From Prorocentrum cordatum (Eukaryota; Sar; Dinophyceae; Prorocentrales; Prorocentraceae), in the NCBI GenBank assembly GCA_963575745.1, contig CAUYUJ010009547.1, positions 1-30,000 on the forward strand: DNA of 30,000 nucleotides. The letters are read 5' to 3'. The notes under the pieces are model-generated. The model did not search any database and was not told the DNA's origin. It was given only the letters and a program-made list of their open reading frames with translations. Every line of letters starts with the position of its first letter. The first letter of the stretch is position 1. Of this stretch, positions 1 through 9,410 are shown one piece after another. A program made the translations under genes and the position numbers.

Positions 1-13
1 CCTCCTTATCACT

Positions 14-60
14 GCCTCCTCCTCCTCCTCCTGCTCCTCCTCCTGCTTTTCCTCCTCCGG
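14..60. repeat. TCC/GGA microsatellite
   Basis: Imperfect TCC repeat with CTG interruptions. It creates an Arg-rich minus-strand reading frame that is not credible as a gene. Confidence 0.85.
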
Positions 61-387
61 CGGAGGGCACGCCCTGGCCGTAGGTCGGGCACGTCCTCCT
101 CCAGGCGGATTTGGGAGGACAAATGAAAAATAGTCGAACAATGCTCAGGCATATTCAGAACTAGGCAAGCAAACTCAAAGACCGATAGTCGAAAGACGAA
201 AGGTACGCAACAAATGCATTCGAAACTGGTCAACAGAAGACGTCGAAAAATCGTCCCCAGGTATTAGGTATTCCTCCTGTGGAGGGACATGCCCGACTCA
301 AGCCTGGCCCCAGGCGAGCCCGTCGGCGGCGAGCCCACGGGGGGAGGCAGAGGGGACGAGACGAGGCCAGGACGAGGATGACATCGG
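61..387. other. Non-coding stretch, no gene seen
   Basis: Mixed composition. The segment around 300-350 (GGCGGCGAGCCCA-like) resembles text near 26220, suggesting a further dispersed repeat. No coding signal was recognised. Confidence 0.5.
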
Positions 388-395
388 GTGAGGAT

Positions 396-538
396 CAGGG
401 CTGGACCTAAGCGCTGCTTTTCGTTGTGCTTGGGCGTTACTTTTCGCTTGGCTCTCCCTCGTTTCCTGTACCTCCCTGACAAAACGAAAAACAAAACACA
501 GCCGAAGTCCAGCAAAACGGCGATTAGGCCCAGCCCTG
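396..538. mobile_element. hAT-like MITE, copy 1, with perfect 8-bp TSD
   Basis: A 143-bp element starts CAGGGCTGGACCTAA and ends with the inverted form TTAGGCCCAGCCCTG, giving terminal inverted repeats of about 25 bp with a few mismatches. The flanking 8-bp direct repeat GTGAGGAT (388-395 and 539-546) is exact. An 8-bp target duplication and CAGGG-type ends are characteristic of the hAT superfamily. There is no coding capacity, so it is a non-autonomous element needing a transposase from elsewhere. A second, more diverged copy lies at 29173-29318. The perfect TSD suggests fairly recent insertion. Confidence 0.85.
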
Positions 539-603
539 GTGAGGATGAATCGAGAATCTCTGAGATCCAGCGACCCTGAAGACATCTCGGGCGCCGTGGC
601 CTT

Positions 604-850
604 CTCAGAGCGTTCCAGAACGCTCTGAGCTCATGGGCCTGTTTTCCACCACCACCACCACCATAAGTTGGATGGGGGGACGGAGGAGGAGAAGGAGGAG
701 GAGGAGGACAAAGAGGAGGAGGAGGAGGAGGAGGAGGAGGAGGAGGAGGAGGAGGAGGAGCAGGAGGAGGAGGAGGAGGACCCCCTCCCCCTCCAACTTC
801 TGGTGGTGGTGGTGATGGAACACAAGCCCACCATGAGCCTTCTGGAACGC
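604..850. mobile_element. Fold-back element with GGA microsatellite core
   Basis: The left arm at 610-672 (starting GCGTTCCAGAA, through CCACCACCACC to AAGTTGGA) is matched in inverted orientation by 792-850 (TCCAACTT through GGTGGTGGTGG to TCTGGAACGC). The arms are about 60 bp with small gaps. Between them lies a GGA tract (681-780). The left end also carries its own 12-bp hairpin (604-615 against 618-629, 2-nt loop). It could be a MITE whose centre expanded as a microsatellite. I saw no clear target duplication. Confidence 0.7.
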
Positions 851-1573
851 TTTGGAACGGCCTCCTCCTCGCCCCGGCGCCGCCCGACCAGGCCTTCTCC
901 GAGGGCTCCGGCGGCGCCTCGAAGCCGCGAGGGCACCCCGAGGGGGCCCGCCGCCGCCGCGCGAGGAGGCCCGGGTCGCCCCCCGCCCGCTATCCCCCCG
1001 GGCCTCCCTGCCGACGCTCGGGGCGGGCGGGGTCAGAGATCGAATGCCTGCCAGCCCACCCCAACCTGCAGTCGGGGCGTGGGCCCAGGGAGCCCTGAGC
1101 AACGAAGGAGGCCCCCTTGTTTCCCAGCGGTTGAACTTCGATTTCCCGTGGGAAACCTCAGGAACACCTGTGGCGAACAGTCAGACAATCCAGGAACGCC
1201 GAGCCCCTTCCCAACGAGAAGGGTTCCTTCTTCAGCGCCCCGACGGTGGCCCGCAGACCCGCATTTCGAGTCGGAGGGGGCACGGGCCCCACTTGAATCA
1301 CCGCCCCCCTTGTGTAGTGGTTGTTGGAGTTACAACTTCCAGAAGCGTCCACTGAACCGAACTTATAACAACAACAACATCACTCTTATCTTCATCATCA
1401 CCACCAAGAAGATCACAACCGAAGTGAACCACCTCTCCTCCTTAGTAAGCCCGCCGCCCGCCAGCAACCAGATCACAAGGGGTTCACCCAGATCCCACAA
1501 GCAGAGCACAAGTAGATCACCAACTTACCAACCTACTTGGGGCCACTCCACTAACCTACTTAGGGCTCTCCGA
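851..1573. other. Non-coding stretch, GC-rich then AC-rich
   Basis: Positions 851-1060 are GC-rich with GCC/CGG runs. Positions 1340-1560 are A/C-rich, with AAC and CAT trinucleotide runs and two copies of ACCTACTTRGGG (1531-1542, 1554-1565). A 302-codon plus-strand reading frame spans 668-1576, but it is built largely from the microsatellite and shows no conserved-looking domain. Confidence 0.5.
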
Positions 1574-1628
1574 TAACCAGGTTAGGTCCTCCTCCGAGCC
1601 TCCCCCTAACCTCCCCCTAACCAGGTTA
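1574..1628. repeat. Left pair of TAACCAGGTTA motifs
   Basis: TAACCAGGTTA occurs exactly at 1574-1584 and 1618-1628, with CCCCCTAACC repeats between. The motif is palindromic except for its central base. The same 11-mer occurs twice on the other side of the four-gene island (12790-12822). Repeated short subterminal motifs are typical of CACTA-type transposons, where they bind an element-encoded protein; that role here is inference. Confidence 0.7.
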
Positions 1629-1738
1629 GCTTTCCATTCGTAGGAGGCGGTTTTCGCCGATCGTGAGGAAGGACTTCAGGGTTTGGACCCTGGGAATGTG
1701 AGCGGGCATAGGCAATTCCTGATATCCCAAGTTCCGTT

Positions 1739-1757
1739 CCATAGCCGTGTTTGGCTC
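1739..1757 (+). other. Relict dinoflagellate spliced leader, gene A
   Basis: The sequence CCATAGCCGTGTTTGGCTC matches the DinoSL core CCGTAGCCATTTTGGCTC with two substitutions and one inserted G. It lies 56 nt before the first ATG of gene A. A genomic leader at a 5' end is expected when a trans-spliced mRNA has been reverse-transcribed and reinserted. Confidence 0.75.
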
Positions 1758-1813
1758 TCTTGGTTTTCAGGTTGCTTCATTTACGTCCAGCAACGCGTCT
1801 TTTTGTGGTCGTG

Positions 1814-4657
1814 ATGTCAACTTCCATGCAGGAGGCAATGAAAACTCTTGGTCCGCAAATCATTCAGATGATGGCTCCTTTTGACAATGTGTCAGAATCG
1901 GCGGAGGTGAAAACCCAGAAGAAGTCAGCAGCCGATGCCATATGTGATCTACTTGTCACCAACGGGATGGCATTCTACGAGCAGGTGGACAATCGTCACG
2001 TGCTGGTCCACCCACAGAACAGAGACGGAGTTGGCCTGGAGGGCAGTGACGTGCACGACTTGATTGACTTCATCGTAAGCGCAGGGTTCAGCATGGGCGA
2101 GACAGCTGGTGCTCGGTGTATCCAGGTCAACCCCAACAACAGTGATCAGCTCATTTTCAACGATACGTTGGTGGAGAAGTCCGCTGGCATGCTTGCCCCC
2201 GTTGTTAGAGAAGATGCGCGTGTCCTGTCAGTTACGTGCAGCACGACGACAGCGGGCCTCAGGGCAGTTGCAGCTGGATGCAAGACGCACGTTGAGCGTC
2301 TGGCAAGCGGTGGATTCTTGTCCAAAGAAAAAGTTGTTGCAATCGACAAAGCTTATGGCGCCGCCATGGAGAGCGGCCTGAGATGGCTGGTCATTCGGTG
2401 GCAAGTTGAGGATGCCGTTCCACGACTTCCAGACTTCTTACAAGCAGCGGGCAACCAAACCCATGGATCCCACCGCGTCGAGACGAAGACTCAGATCTTG
2501 CTCCGCTGCCACGCCAAGATGATGCAGTTCTTTGCGGCACGTCAGGATTACAACAAGGAGGGCGTCGTCAAGGCGATCGAGGGCACGACGCCTGCAGTGA
2601 AGGGGCACGTGATGGACATGTGCAATTACATCGAGAAGTGGGGCGGGGGTAGCAACCCGATCTTTCTGAAAGAACTCAGTGATTTCAGCAAGACTTTATC
2701 ATACAAGCGTGACGTGTCCAATGTTACGTTCAAGATCTTGGCGAATCTCAACTTGCCAGCATATCCAGAATATCCGAATGCCGTACTGAAAGCGTGCATG
2801 ACAGCACCCGATAATTTTTCGAAGGGTAGCGTTGCTAATCTGATTACTTCCAGCGAGCTGGCAAAATGCGAGGATAAATTGAAGCCGAGTGTCATGGAAG
2901 CTGTTCAATATTGGCGCTATGCAAAAGCCTGGATGCATGGACCACTGGCGACGTCAACTTTGTCGAACTCGGACAAGACTACTTTGTTGGGCAATCTGGA
3001 AGTACGGTGTGTGATGTTCATCCACAACAAGAAGTCGCGGGCTAGGCGTTGGTTCAATACCATTGGCGACATTGCCCAGGAATTTTTGAATGAGGTTATC
3101 GCAGCGTGCCCCTCGGCAAAAGATACGGACCCCCCATGGGCACTCAAGGAGGCAGCCTCAACTTCAGCGGCCCCATCGAGCAAGATGCGTGAGTATTCGG
3201 ACAGCGGGAGCGGCGTCCTGGAGAAGTCTGTCGTGGAAGGCTTGGGTTTCACTGATGGCGCGAGTGTGGAGCTTAAAAATGCCATGGAGGGCTTCCGCAA
3301 GGGCGTGCTCTATGAGGTGCACTCCATCGAAGGCTCGAAGGTCAAGCTGTTCGACGTGTTCAAGAGGAACAAGGACGTGGACGACGAGAGTATCAAGCTG
3401 CTGGACATCAGCACGAACGACCTGGTCGAGAACTTCAAGGTTGCACGGATTGCAAAACAAAGTACTCCTCAGTTCCCTTTACCATCCTCCTCCTCCTGCT
3501 CCTCCTCCCCCTCCTCCTCCTTATCCTCCTCCTCCTCCTCCTCCTCCGCCTTCTCATTTTCATCTTCCTCCTGCCCCCCTCCTGCCCAGGTTGTGGAGAT
3601 GAACAGGACCTACGAGCTCGAGGTGAAACAGGGGATGTCGTCCTGTCTGGACCGCGCTCTTGCTTGGGGGGGAGGGGAGCGAGAGAGAAGGCGGAGGATA
3701 AGGAGGAGGAGGGGAGGAGGATGAGGATGATGAGTGTAACAGTGGGGGGAGGAGGAGCAGGAGGAGGAGGAGAAGGAGCATAGGAAAAAAAGGAGAGGGG
3801 GGGCAGGAGCAGGAGGAGGAGGAGGGAGAGGAGGGAAGAGGGGCAGGACAGGAAGGAGAAGGATGAAGATGAGGAAGGGCTGATGGGGGGAATGTCAGGA
3901 AGAGGAGGAAGAGGAAGAGGAGGAGGAGGACGCGTGACGGAGACTTGACAGTGTCTGTAGTTTGATGCGCCCATCTTGAGCAAGTTGCCGCTCCCTCGCG
4001 GTTCATTGTTTCTTCATGTCGCCTCTTTCGGTTGTTCGCATCCCCGCAGGATCATGCCGATATCGTCTTTGCCCACAGCCAGGCGCAGTTCATTGAGGGC
4101 CTTCATGCCGCCTACTCTTTGCTTGAGAAATATGTTAGTGTCCGCGTGTTGTATGCGAGGACCCCCAGGCCTTCAGTACAGTCTGTGCACGTCGCAAAGA
4201 ATTATGAGAAAGGTGCGTTGATCGTTGTTCCGTTGGCTCTAAAGTGATGACAGGGGCGAAACTGTCAACTGTTGCAATTCCTGTGCCTGATCTCGTCGGT
4301 AAGCCAGCTGGTCAGCGCTGCTATATCACTCCGAAAGTCGAGCTCCCCACGAGCGATAGTAGCCGCCAGCATTTCGTGCCGCCTTTTTTTTGCATTACCA
4401 GCGGTGAACAGCCTAACCTTGCATTCAGCAAATTTGCCATTGAGCTTAGCCAGCGTGACGGTAAGGGTCACGGCAAAAGCAGCGGCCCGACGACGGTTTC
4501 AGTTCCTTGCTTTTACAACACAAAGCATTTGAAAGTTGGCGACAAGTTAGTTCGCCCATCTGCTTTGGAATATGGCAGCTCGCAGCCCTCGGACGGAAAG
4601 GCCAAGCGGCCAAGCTCGAGTGGCGCATCCAAGGAACCCAAGAAGTCCAGGTCGTAG
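1814..4657 (+). CDS. Gene A: large dinoflagellate-type hypothetical protein, three exons, one frame break
   Basis: Predicted exons are 1814-3439, 3590 to about 3631, and 4050-4657, about 757 residues in all. The ATG at 1814 is the first after the spliced-leader relic. Exon 1 (542 aa) is mostly helical, without a signal peptide or membrane segment. It includes a segment with FLKELSDFSKTL and a later EVRCVMFIHNKKS, which I associate from memory with a repeated dinoflagellate-restricted family of unknown function. Exon 3 contains FVPPFFCITSGEQPNL and VPCFYNTKHLKVGDKLV, then a Lys/Ser-rich tail (KRPSSSGASKEPKKSRS) that could be a nuclear signal. Intron 1 is GT-AG and in phase. The donor of intron 2 is unclear: GT at 3623 keeps the frame, or a non-canonical GG at 3632. 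In exon 3 the frame ends at TGA 4245-4247 and continues in the -1 frame, overlapping as TGATG. This is a frameshift mutation, a sequence error or a stop-restart. Function is unknown. Confidence 0.8.
3440..3589 (+). other. Intron 1 of gene A, TCC microsatellite, bounded by AGGTTG repeats
   Basis: The intron begins GTTGCACGG after codon AAG and ends CCTGCCCAG before GTTGTGG. The hexamer AGGTTG occurs at both splice sites (3438-3443 and 3588-3593), like a target-site duplication. Its length of 150 nt is a multiple of three, so the reading frame runs through as a false Ser-rich stretch. The interior is mostly (TCC)n. Confidence 0.75.
3632..4049 (+). other. Intron 2 of gene A, GGA microsatellite
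   Basis: The acceptor CCCCGCAG at 4042-4049 is clear and the following exon is open. CAGG occurs at both ends (3629-3632 and 4047-4050), so the 5' boundary is ambiguous. Most of 3671-3930 is GGA-rich. Confidence 0.6.
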
Positions 4658-6045
4658 GGCTAAGTGCCACTGCTCCCTGGGCATGCATAAGCGCTTTCTG
4701 TATACCTAGCCTCTGGAGTATTCGTTTTCGTGTGTTGCATCGCCCGTCGCACTGCTGGTAAGTTGTTCGGTGGTCTCGCCGTGCGTTTCTATTTGCGACG
4801 CCTGTGCGCCATGATGAGTACACACGTGATACTGACATTGGTGCACATATATATATATATATATACATGTACCGATACATATACACCGATATCTGCAGAC
4901 AGTGATGCGCGGTGCGAGTTTATGTTACAGTGTGTTCTGACCTGATGCGTTTGAGCATCGTTCGAGAGACCAGACTCTTGCAATGGGTTCTCCAGAGGCG
5001 GAGGTAAACGTCGTGCCACTCCTCCTTCTCATCAGTCGCACTCTCATGTCTTCCTCTCCTCATCGTCTCACCTCCTCCTCGTCTTGCTCCTTCTACTCCA
5101 TTGCCCTGAAGAAGAGAGAGATAGAGAGAGCGAGTCGGGTGGACGACAACTCCGAGAATGGAGGAGGCTGGTGACGGGGAGAAGGAGGAGGAAGGAGGAG
5201 GAGGAAATGAGGAGGAGGAGGACGACGACGACGAAAGAGGAGGGGGGACTACGAGAAGGAGGGAGAAGGAAGACCGCCCCTGCTCTTTCGCCTGCCCGCC
5301 GCACCCTGCGTCTGGCATACAACCTGGAGAAGGCCCGCCCCACCCTGCTGCGCCCGACGCGTCGCGGGCGCGAGCGAGAGACAGTCAGTCAGCCAGTTCG
5401 GAGCATTGGTCTTGAAACACAATGTTCTCCTGGTGTGGGTTCGGGGGGCCTGGTTTCAAAAACGCTGATTTAAACCAGTGTTTGCTGCGTTGTGCTGGCG
5501 CGGGCTCGAGGGGCCAAACCATTTAAACCATATGGTTTTTGCATGTTTTGAGGGGCATAGGGGGTCGTGAGTGAATCATTGCCCCCATAATGTGAGCTCT
5601 ACCACCTCCCGCGCGTGAGAAAGCGACGCTGGAGGGCAGAAGGAGGATCAGGAGCTGGAGGGAAGGGGTGAGGAGGAGAGGGAACAGGAGACAGAGGAGG
5701 AGGAGGAGACAGAGGAGGAGGAGGAGGAGGAGGAGGAGGAGGAGGAGGAGGAGGATCGAACTCCCGGTAGTTTGAAGGAGCAAGGGGGAGATGATGATGA
5801 GGAGGAGGAGGAGGGAGGAGGAGGAGGGGGGGGGGAGAAGGGGGAGTTGGAGGAGGGTGAGGAGGAGGAGGAGGAGGAGGAGGAGGAGGAGGAGGAGGGG
5901 GAGGAGATCTCAGAGACTGGTGCGCTTCAGACTTGCATGTCAGGGGCTTCCCAATAACACGGTAAAGGACCCCAGAGCACCAAAAGCACCCCCGAAGTAG
6001 CTCTGAAAGAGAGCTTCTCACGGTACCTCCCCCTCCTCGTCCTCA
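4658..6045. other. Spacer between genes A and B: microsatellites and small palindromes
   Basis: It contains (AT)n at 4847-4865, GGA/TCC tracts at 5070-5100, 5158-5260, 5630-5760 and 5780-5905, and the 14-bp palindrome AAACCATATGGTTT at 5525-5538. An imperfect direct repeat of about 21 bp (CTGGTGTGGGTTCGGGGGGCC, 5431-5451; related text near 5494-5514) is also present. No gene was recognised; Glu-, Arg- and Pro-rich reading frames here come from the repeats. Confidence 0.7.
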
Positions 6046-6046
6046 T

Positions 6047-6067
6047 CCGCAGCCGCGTTTGATTCAA
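6047..6067 (+). other. Degraded spliced-leader relic, gene B
   Basis: CCGCAGCCGCGTTTGATTCAA aligns to the DinoSL core with 15 of 20 positions and one inserted base. On its own this is weak; its position 50 nt before the gene B start, matching the pattern at the other three genes, makes it credible. Confidence 0.5.
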
Positions 6068-6117
6068 ACAATCAAGGCTTGCAAGTTTCGGCGTGCTACT
6101 GCACGCGCTCTATAGAT

Positions 6118-6809
6118 ATGGTTTCGATCAATCTTGACCTTGCGATGATCTCATCGAGCGAGCGCCCCTCGATCGGGAACGCGCGGGTGGCCCAGACGAT
6201 CAGGGTTGATGACCACATCCTCGTGGAATGTAATCGTTCTTGTCCGAAGTTTGCCAAGTTTGTGAGGAACGACTTTTCGATGTTGGCCGCTTTGGTCTCT
6301 GCCAGGACTGCGAAGTGCTCGAAGCTCATGGAGGAGGTCAATCAAGCATCGTCCGACCCTACCGCTGACAGCCCCGACTCGAGTCAGCCTCCCGTCAAGC
6401 GGGCCAAGAGGGAGCTCATCGACGAGATCGCATGCGACTTAGTTGAAGTTTCGGTTCGCGACCACGGTGACAACGAGTACTCTGCAACGTGAGGAAGGCT
6501 GCGTACGCCAGGGACCTCTTGCAGATCGAGCTCACCCAGGCCAACATGGAGCTGCTCACTAAGAAGGCCAAGTCTGATGGCAAGCCATTCACACCGACGA
6601 TTTCTGAGCCGAACGTGTCATGGCTTCCGCACAGAGGTGCTTGCAAGGCGTCTTACTTCGACGGGACAAAGCAGAAGTGGTCGGTCAAGACTGCCAAAGT
6701 ACCCTACAATGCTGACCATCAGGCGTTCCAGGAGGCAGTCGACCGTGCCGCTGCAGACGTGCAGGCCTTCTACGAGAAATACCACGTGGAGCCTGGCAGC
6801 GCTGAGTGA
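6118..6809 (+). CDS. Gene B: short hypothetical protein with AP2-like C-terminus, one frame break
   Basis: About 230 residues across two overlapping frames: 6118-6489, then the -1 frame from 6489 to the stop at 6807-6809. The N-terminal part (MVSINLDLAMISSSERP, then VDDHILVECNRSC) and the linker VKRAKRELIDEIACDLVEV read as ordinary globular protein. The C-terminal part starts PNVSWLPHRGACKASYFDG and continues with KQKWSVKTAKV. Its aromatic and basic spacing recalls the small AP2/integrase-type DNA-binding fold; this is inference from pattern only. I recall similar proteins as a repeated dinoflagellate family. The first frame ends at TGA 6490-6492 directly after ACG. A single missing base would explain it; a 23-nt GTGAGG...CCAG intron (6489-6511) would also restore the frame. 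Confidence 0.72.
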
Positions 6810-7690
6810 GAGCAGTCGTTGGCCATGAGGTTGCCTTACATAATTCAGATTACGCGTTGTGCGCCTGGGCTGTTGGGAGTTCCCAGGCGCCCCACGCGTG
6901 TTGCTGCGTTCGATGTCGAGCTTAGGGGTGACCTCGACTTTAGGGATGCGCAGGCCGCCGTGGACAGCGTGCAAGCTCTCACTCAACGCTCGCGATCGGT
7001 ACCAGACACATCTCAGATACACCTTGGCACCGTAATCGTCGTCACTCGGGGAGGCCGCAGATGGGCCTTCAGGGGTCGTGACAGGGGCGGCAGCCATGCA
7101 TCGCAGTTGCTGGCGTGGAAGCGAATCCTGGTAGTGGCGACGTGGGGCACAAAAGTGCTCAACCCTGGTCAGGGTTGAGCACTTCTCGTGTGAGGGGCTG
7201 CCCCTCTGTCGAGTGTTGTGTGCAGGGACCGTTCTCGAGCCCCAAATCATCGCGATGCGCCGGCTTATTTTGTTGATTTCCGCTCGGCCGAAGTTGTTGT
7301 GCTCAAGGCCCTGTGCCGTGCCAGACGCAGCTAACACTCGTCTCAGCACTGCGAATACCACAAACATGATGGCAGTTGATGTGATGAGGAACGTAAGGGT
7401 GAGACATAACATGACAACGACGACGATGCCATGACGACGCTGGTAAGAGGCAGGGGGATGATGACTCAGAGGAGTGAGGCTTTTAGATCTCTACAAATGT
7501 TCACACGAACGGACGGGTCCATGTTGCATTGTCTGGGGTAGGAGGCACGCCACGCATGCCGAATGCAGTGTGGAGGGTCTCGAAACAAAAAACCAAACGC
7601 GAGAGTTTGTGAGTCTGATAAGTTGATGGGGTTATCCCCTTGCAAGGATCCATCACCAGCCCTGCAGTGGCATCGCGCCACCGTCGCCCC
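6810..7690. other. Spacer between genes B and C
   Basis: GC near 55 percent by eye. It contains two hairpins (7153-7184 and 7192-7206) and no recognised gene. A 264-codon minus-strand frame covers 6618-7412, but it overlaps the 3' end of gene B and has no recognisable domain, so I treat it as a shadow. Confidence 0.55.
7153..7184. repeat. Perfect 15-bp hairpin, 2-nt loop
   Basis: AAGTGCTCAACCCTG and CAGGGTTGAGCACTT are exact inverted repeats separated by GT. A second small hairpin (GAGGGGC-T-GCCCCTC, 7192-7206) follows 7 nt later. They lie about 345 nt after gene B. They could be a 3' RNA structure or the remains of a fold-back element. Confidence 0.85.
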
Positions 7691-7710
7691 GCGTAGCCGT
7701 TTTGGCTCAA
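7691..7710 (+). other. Relict dinoflagellate spliced leader, gene C
   Basis: GCGTAGCCGTTTTGGCTCAA matches CCGTAGCCATTTTGGCTCAA at 18 of 20 positions. It is the best-preserved relic in the window and lies 66 nt before the ATG of gene C. Confidence 0.88.
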
Positions 7711-7776
7711 ACGATTGCTGTTCGAACGACTCTGTTTCTGACTACTCGTGCAGTCTCGGCGCTCATACCTTACCTG

Positions 7777-9373
7777 ATGGCAGCCAGCATCAGCGACACC
7801 CTTGTGCGCACGATTCAGCAACGTGTCAAGTTCATCGAGGCCCAAGTGGGTGCTGGACTCGACCAGCACGCGCTCCTGACCGACCAGTGTACTGCACTAG
7901 CCGTTGCCATTAGGGGCACCGTCGGGTTGACTGTCGACGCCGCGACGGAGGTGCAGACTGAGATCAACGCAGGCCCCTGGACCCCCACTCAGAAAGTACA
8001 GCTGGCCAATGCCTTGTCGGAAGCCGTAGCGTCGCTGTCGGCCATTGCTCCTTCTGGTGGCAGGGCGCAGCAGCACGCGATCAGCATCCATATGTTCTTC
8101 GCGGCGAAGGATTGGAAAGTCTTCGATGACACGAGAGTGACCATAGAGGTCAAACTGGAGATCTGTGCGAAGCGCCTTCATCGTCTCGGCGTCAGCTGCC
8201 CTGGGGAGAAGCTGCAGGCGCGCTGCATCGCCATGCTATTGTTGTCGGGGGTGCCAGAAGACTCTCCGACGTACACTCCACAAGGCAAGAAGAACCTTTG
8301 CGCGAAGTTGAAGGCCATGGTGAAATCCTTGGACGCTGCTCAGAGGTATGCTGGTGAGCATCGCAAGATCTTCCCGACCGATCCGAGCCACTTGCCTCAG
8401 AGCGCCCTTGCCCACGCCTACGACGTTGACGACCCCGCCGTGGTCCCCCCGAACCTCGACTTCATGAAACTCGAGCAGGAGTGCGGGGTACAGGGATGCA
8501 GGGGCAACCACAAGACGATGAAGAGCACGCCCGCTGCACCAACCACGCCTGCATCGACCACGCTTGCGCTTGCTGGCTCACCGAGTGGGAGCATGATGAA
8601 CCCGATGCAAATGTTTGCGCACTTCGCGCAGCAGATGGGCCAAATGATGGCGCAGCAGTCCGCCAGACAGGAAGGCGAGGTCCCCATCGACATCCTGAGG
8701 CCCTCGCCCTCCCAGAGGAACGGGGGGTGCCGCTCTAGGTCCAGGAGCCACGACACCCTCAGCGCAGCCGCGATTCCTTTGCGCGGAGCGAGCGACTCAC
8801 AAGACTTGGCAGGTGTGCCGAGTGAGTCTCCCGTCGAGGAGAGCGCCGTGGTTACCGCGCCTTCGGCTGCTGCTGCGACCTCGACTCCGTCTCCAGTGGC
8901 AGCTCTAGTTCCGTCTCCGCTGGCACCTATAGCGCCTGCTGAGCAACCAGAACTTGCACTCGCAGCCGCACCAGTTGACCTAGCGGGTGGAGCCTCTGAC
9001 GACGAGGCTGGGGAGCTCGAGCGCAGGATGCTCGCGGCGGCGGAGTCCGCTGGCAGCCACCTCAACATCAAGTCCAAAGGCAAGAGCGCAGGGAAGGGCA
9101 GAGGGAGAGGCAAAGGTACTGCCGCAGACTCTGGCAAGGGAGCGCCCAAGAGCAAGGGGTCGGTCATTGGCAAGGGTAAACCCAAAGCCAAAGCCAAGGC
9201 TGCGGCCAAGGCTGCGGCCAAGGACAAGCCCAAGGCTGCGGCGAAGGCCAACAAGGACAAGACCAACAGCGTGCCTCCGTGCGGACACACAGGCCAGCCA
9301 CGTGGTTGAACGATGTTTGAGCCCAGCGCGTGAGTGAGGAGGGAGGAGGTGTGTGATCAGGGGGGAGAGAGGA

Positions 9374-9410
<37 letters not shown>

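Noticed and set aside
1549-1562. CACTAACCTACTT as a CACTA transposon end
   Set aside because: No inverted TAGTG partner was found near the right side of the island, and the five-base match alone is expected by chance.
668-1576. A 302-codon plus-strand reading frame
   Set aside because: Its start is translated GGA microsatellite and the remainder shows no domain or splice logic. It also crosses the fold-back element.
1600-1628. Telomere-like CCCCCTAACC repeats
   Set aside because: Only two units, next to genes and not at a sequence end.
5745-5775. A tRNA T-arm-like word on the minus strand (GGGAGTTCGATCCTCC)
   Set aside because: No acceptor, D-arm or anticodon arm can be placed. The match borrows bases from a GGA microsatellite.
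6618-7412. A 264-codon minus-strand frame
   Set aside because: It overlaps the coding end of gene B on the opposite strand and the hairpins, and shows no recognisable motif.
8418-9290. A 290-codon minus-strand frame opposite gene C
   Set aside because: Shadow of the Ala/Lys-rich tail of gene C; Leu/Ala runs mirror its GC-rich codons.
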